Assembly (NCBI GenBank): GCA_965240325.2
Contig: OZ251229.1
Span: 1-64,000, forward strand
Direction of reading: 5' to 3'
From: Rebecca billardiae RCC1528
Taxonomy: Eukaryota; Haptophyta
DNA length: 64,000 nucleotides
Below the pieces are notes generated by a model. It had not been told where the DNA came from and ran no database searches. It saw nothing but the letters and a program-made list of their open reading frames with translations. This document shows positions 42,901-54,819 of this stretch, piece by piece (positions within the stretch are counted from its first letter, which is position 1; each line of letters starts with the position of its first letter). The position numbers and the translations under genes are program-made.

Positions 42901-45900
42901 AGGACGTCCGCCAGGCCCGCCGCCGCCGCCGCGACGTCGTGTGCGCCTGCGTGCGCCCACACGTGGGAGGCCGCGTTCGGAGCGGCGCCGCCCGAGCCCC
43001 TCGCGCCGCCACTGCCCTCGGCGGGCACGGCGGGCGACGCGTGCGCGCGCGCCAGCTCGGCGGGGGCGGCGGCGGCGCGCGCAAACTGTGCCAGCACCTT
43101 GCCCGTCGTCGCGCTGGACGCGCCGAATGCGTCACCGGCCGTCTCGCTGAGCGTGGGCCACGGTGCTGACAGGCCGCGACTGCACATGAACATGGCTGCC
43201 CTGCCCCGACCGATGCCAGGTATGCGCCGCAACGCCGCGAGCACTGCGGCGCTGTCGTCAGCGAGGCGCGCGTACGCCGACTCGGACTCCGCCGCCTCCG
43301 CCGGTGGCTCTGCCGCGCCCGCGCGCGCCCGAGGGACTCGCGCACCCGGTGGCGGTGGCGCGTGGGCGCCGGGCCACGGGGGGCGGAAGGGATGCTCAGT
43401 CGCCGCCAGCGGTACTGTGTCGCCCGTGGCCGGCAGCGGCTCCGCGGCGTGCGCGCGCGCGCGCGCGGCGGGCGTCGTGCCGGCGTCCGCGCCACTGCGC
43501 GGGCCCGTCGTGCCCTCAGGCGGTGCGGCCGGCCGCTGCGTGGCGGCGTTTGGCATCGGTGCCGTCGCGAAGCCCATGCGTACGCCGGTGCCGCCAAGTG
43601 CCTGCGAGGCGATCGCGCGCGCGCAGTGCCGGCGCGGGCCGCCGCGCGCGCCCGCGCCCGCCGCGGCGGCGCCGTCGCGCGTCTGGGCGGCCGCCGGCTG
43701 CGCGCGCCCGGGCGCGGGCGCCGCCGCGCCGCGGCCCCCGCGGCCGCCTGCGCGGCCCCCGCGCGCGCCTGCGGTGCGCGCGGGGTCGCCGCGCGCGGCC
43801 CCACCGCCGTGCTGTCCGCGCATACGGTGGTATGGCACGTCCTCCGGCCTCGCGCCGCGCGGCCCGTCGGGCGCCGCCGCCTCGCCCGCCGCGGCTGCGC
43901 GCGCTTCGCGCAGGCGCTTCCACGCCCCCGCGACGAGCAGGAAGTAGCAGCACGTGCACATGTACAGCCCGCTGTCCAGCGCGCCGAGGTGCCACACATA
44001 CTTGCACTGCGCGGGCGAGTGGATGAAGCAGGCGCAGCCCTGGCACGCCAGTCGGGGGTCGATCGGCGGCGAGTCCGCCGGCCACGCCGCGCTGAGGTCC
44101 GCGGCCTCGGGGTCGAAACACGCGCAGCAGCGCAGTTGCGCGGCGGCGGTCGTGCCGGCCGTGTACGTGGCAAAGTGGCGACGTCGCTGGTTCGCAACCA
44201 CACCCTCGCGGAGCGGGCCGGCCACGCGCACGAGCACGTTAGTGTCGTCGAGCACGTGCGTGTGCGCGATGCCGTACAGGTGCTCCGGCAGCCCCTCGAG
44301 CACACGCGCGAGCTCGTCGCGGTGCGCTTCGCGCACGCGCCGGGCGAAGTCGCCGTCCGGGGCTTGCTCCCTCAAGGGGCGCACGTACGACGCCGCGGAT
44401 TTGCCCAACTGCACGCGCGGCGCGCGCGCGCGCGGTGCGCGCGGGTGGCGCGCCCCGGCGCGGCCCTCCCAGAACGCCAGCCGTCGCGCCGAGGACGCGG
44501 GCCTGCCCACGCGCGCGGGCACCGCTGGCATGGCCACGTACTTTTCGAGCAGGGCGCGCTTGGCGAGAGCGGGCAGCAGCAGAGCCGCAATGGCGTCCTC
44601 CAGGCGCTGGGGCGGTGTGATGACGTCGAGCTTGGTGATGGCCACGACGCGCCCGAGCGTGTCCACCCGGGTGTCGTGTGCGTCGCGCTCGACCCGAAGG
44701 CCCACCTGCGCGAACCACGTCTCGCAGCGCAGGTCCTGGGGCAAGCACGTGCCCATGGCACGGCCGACGGAGGTCGCCACGCGGCAGAAGTGCATGCACG
44801 GCAGGCGCTTGCGGCGCAGCAACGCGCAGCACCGGAACTCGTCGAGGTACACGTGGCGCGGCGCCGAGCCGTCCGTGGTGTTGAGCATGCGCAGGGCACC
44901 TGCGTGCGGCCCGTCGAGGACACGGTGCACTTCCACCTGAGAGAGCGTGCGCGCCGTGCTCACCTGCTGGCGCACGTATTCCAGGTGCCGTGGCGGCAAC
45001 CCGTGCACCTCATCATCGGCGTCGGGCTTCAGGGCGTGGCGCACGGCGACGCTGCGGTGCGTCGCGTAGAGGCGAAAGAGGTTGTCGTGCAGGTCGAGCA
45101 GCATCCACACCGGGCCCTGCGCCTTGCGCACCGGCAGCAGCCAGTGCATGAAGGACTCCGCCGGCGCGGACGTCACGTAGCCGCGCAGGGACACCGGCGC
45201 GAAGCACGGGAAGAGCTCCTCGCGGGGGATGACGTCGAGGATGCGCTTGGCCGACTCTGGCATCTCCACCCAGGCGGCCTCCCACACCTCCTCGGTCAAC
45301 GCGTCCACGCACGCGTCGAACACGCGCAGGATGGTGGGCACCTCGTTCGCCGAGTGTGCGTAGCCCGTGATGAAGGTCTGGCGCTTGTGGAACGTGCACA
45401 GGAAGAGGTGCCTGCGCGGGCACAGCAGCTTCCACGCGCCGCGCAGGCCCTTCTGGCCGTCCGAGATGGTGACGCCGTTGGGGTCGTCCCACACAGCCGC
45501 CCCGCCGAGGTGCTGCATGAGGTATCCGACGTGCGCGCACCACGAGTCCAGGCACTCCACGTCGACGATGTACGACACGCACAAGACGAACAGCTGCCGG
45601 TTGGCGTTCACGGCCAGCGTGACGAAGAGCATGCCTGCGTCGCGCGCGTGCGTGCGCGCGGGCAGGTCAGACGGGCGGGCGCTGAGGCGGCACGGACGCA
45701 CGCGGCGTCGCGAGGGCGTGCCCGGGTGCGGCGGGCGCGCGCACCCGCGCGCTTCGCGCCACCGCTGGCGGGGCGGTGCAGGAAGCACGCGTCGCTGAAC
45801 GCGGCCGTGTTGCCCTTCGCGTGAAAGTGCTCGCGGTAAAGCGCCTTGGCCTGCTTGGGCACGTAGTGGAAGCCACCCACTGCCTTCTTGCCGCGCACGT

Positions 45901-48900
45901 CAGCCAGCGCCTTCTGCACCTCCGCCGCGTCGGGGTTGAAGGCCGCGCGCTGCGCGCCCGCCGGCAGCCCCTGCTGCACCTCGTCGTGCACGCGGCCGAA
46001 CATGGCCAGCAGCGCGTCCTCGACCGAGTTCTCGTGGAAGATGATGGGCGCGACCTCGTTGCCCTCCTGCGACAGCGACGCGCACACGGCCACGAGGTCG
46101 CGCGACATGGCCGTGTCGTCCCCGTAGATCTCGGCGCGCGCTTCTTTGTGCGCTCGCGCGATGAGCGATTCACCCATGGGGAGCTCTGCGTCCAGCTGGC
46201 GCGCGACCTCTCGTGCTTGCTGCGGGCCGTAGCACAGCTGCGCGTGCGTGGTCCCGCGCCGGGCCAAGCGCGCCTTCCAGTCCTCGACGATCGCCCGCCC
46301 GAGCTCGTGTTGGGAGTACGGCGTCGTGCGCACGCCCGGCTGGTTGGTCGGGCGCGGCAGCGAGCCGATGGGGTGTTCCTCGGACCCCTTGCCCATGCGC
46401 AGGTTGCGGCACATGGAGCCGTGCGCGACCGAGCGTTGCACGGCCCACGGCGGCGCGCCAAACGTGTCCACGTACTTCGACGGGCCCACCACCACCACGG
46501 ACGGGCACCCGGGCGTGGGGCATCCGATCGTCAGCTTGGCGCGGTCGACGCGCCGCGTCGGCGGCATGGCCCCCCGGTGCAGCGCGCACTCCGAGGCGTG
46601 CGTGAGCGCGTCGGCGAGGCGCGGGTACACCTGGCGCACCATCGGGGGCTCGAGCAGGGTGGCGTCCGCCTTCACCTGGGAGTACGGGCGCGGCGCCCGC
46701 AAGCCCATTTTCCTCCACAGTGCCAGGGGCCGGAGCTCGAGGCGGTGCGCTGCCGCCGACGTGCTCGCCGAGGTGCTCGACGGCGCGGAGTAGCGGAAGT
46801 ACCCGGCGTCACCGCCGTGGTGCAGCGACTCCGGCGCAACAAGCCGGGCGCCGGCCTGGCCGGCGCGGGGCTCGGCGGGACCGGTGGAGGGCGGCTGCGC
46901 GCGAGCGACGATGGGTGGACACGGCATGAGGGCAGCCAGCGGGTCGCGCGCGCGAGCGGCGTCGCTGTCGGCGGACTCGTCCGCCTGCAGTGCCGCCTGC
47001 GCCGCGCGCGCGCGGGCGTCCGCGCAGTCGTCGTCCGCGATGCCCTCCTCCCAGTCGCGCACGTCGATGGCGGCACTGGCGGGATCGGCGTCCGTGACGA
47101 GCGGCTCGCCGCGGGCGTCGGACTCGCCGACGCGCATCGTCGGCCAGTCCGCGCTCAGGGCGAACAGCGGCGCGTTGCCGCGGGCGGCCGCCGTCGTGTG
47201 CGTCCTATGGCCCACGGACGCGTCGACGAGGGGCACTCCACCGCGCGCCCATGCGGGCGCCGACTTCTCCGTCGCCAACGCGTCGGCAAGGTGGCCACCG
47301 AGGTGGGCACGCTGGCCGGCGTGCAGGGCCAGGGCGAGGTCCCCGCCGGACAAGAGGCCACCTGCGTGCGGCAGCGCAGGGAGGGCCCTCAGCCGCGCGT
47401 CGTCGTCGTCATTGCCGCCGTCGCCACCGGAGGCGCCGCGCGGCTGCGGCGGCGCGCGCGAGGCGCAGCCGGGCGGCTGCGCGATCACCGCGCGCGCGCT
47501 GCTGCTGTCGAGGGGCGGCCCCGCCGGGTGGAGTGGCGGGCGCGCCGTCGCGGCGCACACAGCAGCGCCGGGCACCGTCACCGCGACGCAGGGCACGGCG
47601 TCGCCCGCAGCGCAGGGTGCGCCCGGCGCTGGCGTTGCCACGCGAGCGGGCGAAGAGTGCCCATCGCCAGGCCGCGGCGACGCGGGCTCGTGCGCGCCCG
47701 GCGCGTCCGAGCTCGAGCTTTGGCGGGCGCCGGTGTGCCGCAGCGGGGCGGACGCTGCGTCGGGGCGACGCACGGCCGTGGGCGCGCGCGGCCCGACAGC
47801 CGGGTCGTCAACGCCATCGGCGCGTGGGGGCCGCGCGCCCTCGTCAAAGGGGGCGCCCACGTGCGCGCCCGTGCCGTGCGCGGCCGCGGCGGTGGGCGCG
47901 CGCCCACCGCCGTCGGCGTGAGGCGCGGGGTGGCCGCCCGCAAGCCCCACGACGTGGGGCACGGCAGGCGCCGCTGCGCGCTCATGTGCGAGCTGCGCGC
48001 CGTCGGCAGCGCACACGGGCAGCGCCAGCTGCAGCGCCGACTGCGCCCAGGCCCGCTGCTCGTGGTCCGACGGCGCCTGCTGGCCGTGCGCCGCGGTCGG
48101 CAGGTCGACCACCAGGCGGGAGACGTACTCGTGGTGCGCAGGCGAGCCGAGCCGGAAGCGGGCGTCAGCGCCAGCGCGCGTGGGCTCAGCCCCCCAGCGC
48201 AGCCTGGTCTCAAACGAGTGCTGGAGCCCGCGCTCGAGGGCGGGCACGAGCCGATACGGCGTGGGAGGCGGGTCGGAGCGCGCCGCGCACGGCGTGGCGG
48301 CGGGGCGAGGCGCGCTCGGCGGCGGCGTGAACGAAGCGCGGAATGTGTCCGCGAGGCCCCGCCCCCCGAATGAGAACACAGCCTTCAGGACGAGCGCGTC
48401 CGCCGCACCCTGACGCGTAGGCCTCTTGCGCGAGGACGACGGCACGGACCCCGAGGACGCGGCGCGCGCACTGGGGGCCGAGCGGTGATGCCACATGGCG
48501 GGGAAGATGTGCACTGCACCTGCGCTTTCCTGCAGGGCAACGTCGCCGTGCAGCGGCACGGCGTCGGCGCGCGCACCGGGGGGGCGCGCGCCGACCGTCT
48601 GCAGCGGGAAGGGATTGGTGGGCACACTTTGCGGCAAGTGCAAGAGGACCACTGCCGTCCACAGATGGTCCTCGTCGGTCGTGCCGTCGACGTGCCACCC
48701 GTACGTCGTGACGTCGCCGTCGTCGCACGTGCCGCGGCCCCCGTCGGGCGGACGCATCGGCCGCCCGAAGACATGCCAGGCCGTGAGGTCGAGCGCGTCG
48801 AGGCCGCGGACACCGTCAGAGGCGTCGCCGCGGAACAACGAGCTCACGACGCCCTTCAGCGCCGCCACCACGCGCTCAAAGGCGCGGCACCCCAGCACCG

Positions 48901-50965
48901 AGCGCGCAGAGGAGCCGTGGTCGCCCACCCCCCAGCGCCGCTGCGCGGCCGCCTCGCCGCCCGCGTCCGCGGACTGGTACGCGTGCACCGTGCGCAGGAG
49001 GCCGCCACCCTCATCCAGCAAGGGCATGGACGCATCGCCGTCCCCGCCGAGGCCTGCGTGCTGCAGCACGTACTCGCGCAACGGGCCAACCAGCACGCCC
49101 ATGTCCATGTCCAAACGCTGCGGTGCCGCAGCGGCGGCACCAAACGCGGCCTGCAGCGCGCGCCCAACCGCGGCGTTATGCGCGAGCATGTCGTCGAGGC
49201 TGGGCGCGGGCGCCGCCGCAGGCGTCGGCGCCAGCGCGTCGCCCAGCGGCGGCTCGCCTGCAGGCGGCAGCGCGCGCGGCACCACCACGGCGGAGGCAGG
49301 GCGCATCGCGCCCGACGCCGCGCTCGTCACCTCGTCGCGCCACGGCGCAGCGGCGCCCACGACAGCGTGCGCACCGCACAGCGTCAGCACCAGCGTCACT
49401 GGCGGCTGCGAGACGGCCGCGCCGGCCACGAGGGCCTGCGCGAAGGTGGCGTCGAGCAAGGGGTGCAGACGCGCGCCCTCGCCGACGTGCACCAGCGCGG
49501 GCGCGAGCGGGATGACCACTGCCCACACGGTGCGCTCGGCGATGGTGGAGGCGGCCCGCAGCAACGGCCGCGCCAGCCACCCTTCGCGCAGCGAGCCGTC
49601 CTCGCACGCGGCCACAAAGGCCGCAAGACCGGCGTGGCCGTCGGCGACCACGGCAGCACGCAGCCTGACGGCGGCTGCGCGCACGGCGGCGTCACGTCCA
49701 GCGGCGGCGCCGGACGTGGCAGCGCGCGGCGCTCCATCTGCCGCCACCCCTTCGCCGGCCCCCACGACGGCCTGCGAGACGGCGCCGAGCCACGCCAAGC
49801 GGGCGCTCTCGAGTTCCGCACGCAGCTGCTGGTCGCGCCAGCGTGCCTGCTCAGCCGACGCGGGAACGAACGCGCGCGGCTGCGCCGGCACGGGCGCGCA
49901 GAGCGCGCGTACGGCAGCGTACGCCTGCGTGCGCAGCTCCGCCGCTCGCGCACGCAGCGCGTCCGCGCAGAGGCTGCTGCGGCCTGCTGGCCACGACGCC
50001 ACGCGCTCGAAGGCGACGAACAGAGGCTCGGACTGGCCAGCGTCCGCGCCGAAGACGGCGCGCGCGTAGTACATCACCGCCTCGGACGGGCATGACAGCG
50101 GCGGGCACGGGGGGGGCGCGCCCGTCCAAGCGCCCGACGGCGCCGCCGCCGCCGCCGTCGTCGCCGGGAGCACGTCGTCGACGCCTCCGCCAGTCCCAGC
50201 ACCTGGGCGGGCATCCGGACGGGGGGCGCACAACGCCGCCAGAGCCAGCTTCGTCCGGAACGGAGCGGCGGCCCAGGCCGCACGCACTGCCCACGCGCAT
50301 GCGCCCTGCGCGTGCTCAGCGGCGCGTGCGTGCTGCCCTGGGGTCGGCGCCGAGGACGACGGCGACAGCGACTCCGCGCCACCCGAGCGGCGCGCGTGGG
50401 ACGTGCCTGCGGGCGGCGGCGCCGGTTTCCCTCCGAGCGCCGCTGCGGACGCCGTCAGTCGCGCCGTCTCCGCGAAACTGCCCTCCTCCGCCAGAGCCCC
50501 GTCGGCGGAAGCACCACAGGCAGCGCGCACGGCGATCTGCGCGACGGCCCTGAACCAAAGGGCCGCCGCGCACACGCGCGCCACCGAGTCCGCGCGCTCA
50601 CGCAGCGCGTCCGGGTGCGAAGCCAACAACTCCGCACACTCCACCACAGTGAGCAGCGCGTCGGCGCCGCTGCCACCCCATACGCGCGGCACTGTGACCT
50701 GCGCAGCGGCGGCGCCAAGGCCCACGTCGGTGCTGTGGACCACGCCGAGGGTGCACAGCACCAGACCAAAGGTGAACGTCCACGGGGCTGCTGCCGAGGA
50801 GAACTGCAGCGTGCACAACGCGTCGTCAGCCGCTGCGATCACCGCGTCCACGAGCAGCAGGTCGTCCTGACTGCTGGGGCCGGCGGACACATGCCGCATG
50901 CCCGCCTGCGCGGTACGTGCCAGCACGTGCGGCGGAGAGGCAAACGCAGGCGCGCGCGAGCACAC
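39993..50965 (-). CDS. Giant transposase with 2OG-Fe(II) oxygenase, PHD-like finger and two OTU domains
   Basis: Two long frames join over an intron at 45762-45635 (128 nt, GT..AG, phase 1) to about 3614 residues. In order: an unrecognised helical N-terminus; a probable 2OG-Fe(II) oxygenase with GWHVDG (His758, Asp760), FPAMWHHR (826-828) and a strand pattern of the double-stranded helix; low complexity; a zinc-binding CPTPGCP..HGSMC region; and a Mutator-like DDE domain with FSDAC (Asp1725), ISDGQKG (Asp1793), LCTFHKRQ and APAESFMHW (Glu1894). After it come a SWIM-like CC..CMHFC, a PHD-like finger (CCAC..CQGC..H..C..CTCC, about 2235-2310) and a helix-hairpin-helix RIPGIGRGRA (about 2543). 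Last come an OTU-like domain without catalytic residues (about 2830-3120) and an OTU protease with GDGDC (Cys3325) and CHFGAVV (His3563). The splice removes a frame shift exactly between the first catalytic Asp and the next strand. A further 5' exon is possible. Confidence 0.82.
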
Positions 50966-51230
50966 ACACGGGGCACATCGTCAGACAGGGGACGGGGGCG
51001 CATGGGAGTGGTGCTGTGTGCGCGCGCGCGGCGGCGCACGCCACCAACATCGCTGCCGACCACACACACCCGCCCCGGCCCACCGCGACCTCGCACCATT
51101 CACGAATCACGAGTGCGACTTGCCTGCTCGTCGCGGCCGGCGACCGTCGACGCCTCAGACCGACTCGGATGCGAGAAGGGGGAACTCCTGCGAGGGGAGG
51201 CCGCAGGGAACAAGAACGGTCGGTGCGTGT

Positions 51231-51719
51231 GCGCGATGCGCCGCGCGCGACCGCGCGGCGCGCGCACGACGCCCGCGCGCGTGGAAGGCGTACCCCCTTA
51301 ACGTCGTGCTCACGCCCAGCCCTCCCTCGTGGCGAGCTCGGGAGCAAGTTTTGCGGCGCGCCCCCCGGCGTCGCATTTCTCTAACTAATTGACGAGCAAC
51401 GTTCCGGCGGCGGTCCGGGCGGGAGGAGTCGACGGCGTCGTTTCGTCGCGGGTGGGCGTCAGGCTGCGCGCAATACGAAAGTACCCACCCCCGCTCATTA
51501 GGGTACTCCGCCCGAATACAAGGCGGGCGTTCGCGCCGGTTCGCCGCGAGCGGTATCTTCCGCGTTGCGGGCGAGCGGCGCCATTTGCTCGCTCCCGAAG
51601 CTTCTGGCCGTCGGAAAACTGGCGGGGGTGCCAGTCCGGAAATCGCCGTGCTGAGATGCGGAGGTTTGTCGGAGTTCTGGTTGCTCGGTCGGTCCTCGTC
51701 GGACTTCCGGAGGATTCCC
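51231..51719. repeat. Right terminal inverted repeat
   Basis: Reverse complement of 33954-34443. It also offers an ATG on the minus strand at about 51382, followed by the same codons as the left end for about 18 residues, then a short length change and renewed similarity. This suggests that both element genes start in, or take a leader from, the terminal repeat. Confidence 0.92.
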
Positions 51720-51880
51720 AAGAAACAAGTAAACAAGGCCCGGCCTCCATCTCTCCTCCGCCGTGCGCGCCAATCGTCGGCGTAGCTCTCGGCCTCGCGG
51801 CGGCACCGGGATCCCCCGCCCGCTGCTGCTCGCGGCGGCCGCGCGCGCGAGGGCGCGGGGCGGCGGCGCGCGGCGGCGGC

Positions 51881-54459
51881 ATGTTCAAGTCGAACCCGTT
51901 CGACGTGTACGCGCGGTACACCAAGCGCAAGAACGACCTGTGCGCGCTGGTGAGCGAGGCGCGCAAGCTGCTGGGCGCGCTGCACGCGGAGCACGAGCGG
52001 CTCTCGCGCGCGCCGACGGGCGTGCCGTGGATGCTCGGCCCGGACATGCCGACGGACCAGCAGCTGAAGGAGCTGATGGAGCGGCTGGTCAACGACCGCA
52101 TCTCCGTGCTCGTGATGGGCGAGACCAAGAACGGCAAGTCGACGTTCATCAACGCGCTGCTGGGCGCGGAGGTGCTGCCCTCCGCCAACGTGCCGTGCAC
52201 GTCCGTCATCTGCTCCGTGCAGTACGCGGACTCCAAGTGCGCGCGCGGCGCGCGCGCCCGCGGCGGCGGCGGGGCCGCGCGCGCGCGCGCCGCCCGCGCC
52301 CACGCGCCGCGCGCGCGCGTGCCGCGTGCCGCGTGTGCGCGCGCACGCACGCGCTGCGCGTCGGTCCGCAGGTACGCGCTCGTCACGCGGCGCAACCACG
52401 CGGACGCGGCGGCCAAGGAGATGGTCGACCTCAAGTACGCGCCGACCTCGGCGTACGCGGCGTCGCCCGCGCGCGGGCGGAACGGCGCGGCGCGGGCGAA
52501 CGGCGCGGGCGCCAAGGCGCCCGGCGGCGCGGGCGGCGGCGGCTCGGCCGCCTCGTCGCCGCGCGCGTCGGACGGCGGCGCGGACGGCGGCGGCGCCGCC
52601 GCCGCCGGCCCGCGGCCGGGCGACGCGCTCCGGCCGTACGTGATGACGCCGCGCGCGCAGCGCGACTTTGAGTCCAAGTACGAGTGCGTCGAGGTGTTCT
52701 GGCCGCTGCCGCTGCTGCGGCACAACGTGGTGCTGGTGGACACGCCCGGTCTGAACGAGCGCTCGTCGATGGACGTGGTTGTGCGCGAGCACCTGCCGCG
52801 CGCCGACTGCGTCGTCTTCGTGCTCAACGCGACCAAGGCGATCACGCACGTCGAGGCGCGCGCGATCACGGAGGTGCGCGACCGGCTGGGCCACGGGCAC
52901 ATGTTCGTCGTGCTCAACAAGATGGACCAGGTCGAGGTTGCGGAGCTGGAGGCGACCAAGCAGTGGGTGGGCGAGACGCTGGCCGAGCTGCTGCCCGACG
53001 CCACCTCGGACGCGGAGAGCGTCGTGCGGGGCACGCCCAACCGCGCGCTGTTCGTGCACCACGTCTCGAGCACGGACGCGCTGCGCGCGCACGCGCGGGG
53101 CGAGGAGGTGCCCAAGCCGTTCAAGGCGCTGCACGAGTGCGTGGGCAAGTACCTCACCGCCGAGCGCTTCCGGCCCAAGCTGCTCTCGGGCGGCGCCGCG
53201 CTCGCGCACGCGCTCGGCGCGGTCGCGGCCGGACTCGAGGCGCAGCGCGCGCAGCTGGCGCACGCGAGGGCGGCGCGCGGCGCGCAGCGCGAGCGGCTGG
53301 CGCGCATGTCCGAGCTCGCGTCGTCCAAGCAGGCGCGCCTCGAGTCGAGCGTCGCCGCGCTGCACGCCGAGCTCGCGTCCAACATCCAGCGGGTGCGTGC
53401 GCGCGCGCGTGCTGCTCGCGCCCCGCTGCGCGGCCGCGCGCGCGCCGCCCGCCGCCGCGCGCACTCACGGGAAGCGCGCGCGCGCCTCCCCGCCGCGTGC
53501 AGGCGCTGCTGAGCTACCTGCACTCGCTGCTGCCGCGCGTGGAGGAGATCGCGATGGGCCTGGACGAGGCCACCTTCGTGCCGCGCCGCTCCACCGAGTA
53601 CGCGCGCGACGCGCTGAGCGAGGTGGGGCGCGCGCTCGAGGCGGACCTGCGCGCGTGGGTGGCGCGCGAGCTGCTGCCGCTGGTGCAGCAGGCGTACGAC
53701 GACGTGATCGCGGCCACGCGCGCGGAGCTGGGCGAGCTGGTGCGCGAGCTCAAGCTCCTCGACGGGCTCGCGTTCGGCGGGCTGCACGGCATGCGGCTCG
53801 GGCAGTCGACCGGTGCGCGCGCGCGCGCGCCGCCCGCGCGCCACACCGTGCCCGCGCGCGCGCGCGCGCTCACGCGAGCGCGCGCGGTCCGTGTGGGCGG
53901 TGCGGCGGTGCGGGCAGACGCGAGCCGCCTGATCGAGAGCCTCGACTTCCACCGCTCGCTCAAGCGCGCGCACAACGGCATGGCGGTGGGCGGGTGCGCG
54001 ACCGCGGCGGGCGCGACGGTCGTCGGCGTCAAGGCGGCGGTCGGCGGCGCGCTCGCCGCGGCGGTGGGCGCGGTGGGCGCGGGCGGCTGCCTGCTGGCGA
54101 CGCTGGGCGTGGCGGTGGGGTGCCAGCACTACCACGCGCTCTCGCACCTCAAGAACTCCGCGCCCGAGATCAAGCAGCAGGCGGCGATGGAGGTGCAGAC
54201 GCGGCTCGCCGCCGCGATCGACGACGAGTCGGACGCCGGCCTCGTGCCCACGCTGAGCGCGGCGGCGGTCAAGCCGATCGACGACGCGGTGCGCCACCTG
54301 TTTGGCACGTACGCGATGCAGCTCGCCTCGATCGACAGGGCGAGCGGCACGCTGCAGCACGAGACGGACTCGCTGCAGGACGCGCTCGACTCGGTCGAGG
54401 CGACGCTCGCCAAGTGGACCAAGCTGATCAACCGGACCAAGGAGCTGCTCGCGGGGTAG
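51881..54459 (+). CDS. Mitofusin/bacterial-dynamin-like GTPase
   Basis: The exons 51881-52236, 52372-53392, 53503-53812 and 53918-54459 give about 742 residues. The introns are 135, 110 and 105 nt. The dynamin-type G domain has G1 GETKNGKST (about 80), G2 Thr in PCTSVIC, G3 DTPG (about 242) and G4 NKMD (about 301). Helical bundles follow. A long hydrophobic/Gly-rich segment (VGGALAAAVGAVGAGGCLLATLGVAVG) in the last third is placed like the membrane paddle of mitofusin, FZL or bacterial dynamin-like proteins. It should remodel or fuse membranes of mitochondria or plastids. Which organelle is unclear, as no targeting peptide is seen. Two introns are multiples of three and stop-free. The start codon lies 162 bp from the right end of the transposon, so promoter sequence may be supplied by it. 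Confidence 0.87.
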
Positions 54460-54819
54460 CGCGCGCGAGGCGGCGCGGGGCGCGGCCGCGCGGCCGGCCG
54501 TGTTCCAGGAAGGACCGGCGGGACCGGATGCGCCCGTTGGTCGTGTCTTAAGACCAGATCAGCATTACAAAAGCGAGAGGTCCTGCCAATATGCGGGCAT
54601 AGGGGAGGATGAATACCCGCCGCTCCGCAGGCCGCTCATCGCGATATCTCGCCAGCGCCTCGTCCACACATCCGCCGCTGCCCACCTTGTGGCTGCGGAC
54701 CCGCCACCCAACATTAGCGCCGCGACGAGCTCTCTCGCTCACCGGGGGGCGGGCGCGGGCGGCGCCGAGCACGCGCGGCGCGGCGGACGCGAGCGGCTTC
54801 AGCGCTTCGGGGGCGCGGC

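Larger units (their letters stand above)
33954..51719. mobile_element. 17.8-kb Mutator-like DNA transposon with 490-bp inverted ends
   Basis: The ends are inverted copies of each other, and they enclose two convergent genes that fill nearly all the interior. One product carries a Mutator-like DDE transposase. Sharp similarity between the ends starts at CCGGAAGTCC (33963 / 51710). Weaker matching (GGGAA, three mismatches) continues to about 33954 / 51719. I could not find a convincing 8-11-bp target duplication. The insertion lies between two divergent cellular genes, 162 bp from each annotated start codon. The open frames and well-matched ends argue for recent activity. Confidence 0.88.

Noticed and set aside
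43362-48373. Plus-strand frames of 820 and 865 codons over the transposase and oxygenase region
   Set aside because: They are shadow frames of the GC-rich minus gene. The Asp/Asp/Glu and His/Asp motifs are on the minus strand.
51389-51880. N-terminal extension of the dynamin-like gene into the right terminal repeat
   Set aside because: The frame is open, but the added residues come from transposon sequence. MFKSNPFDVYARYTKRK at 51881 begins the plausible protein.
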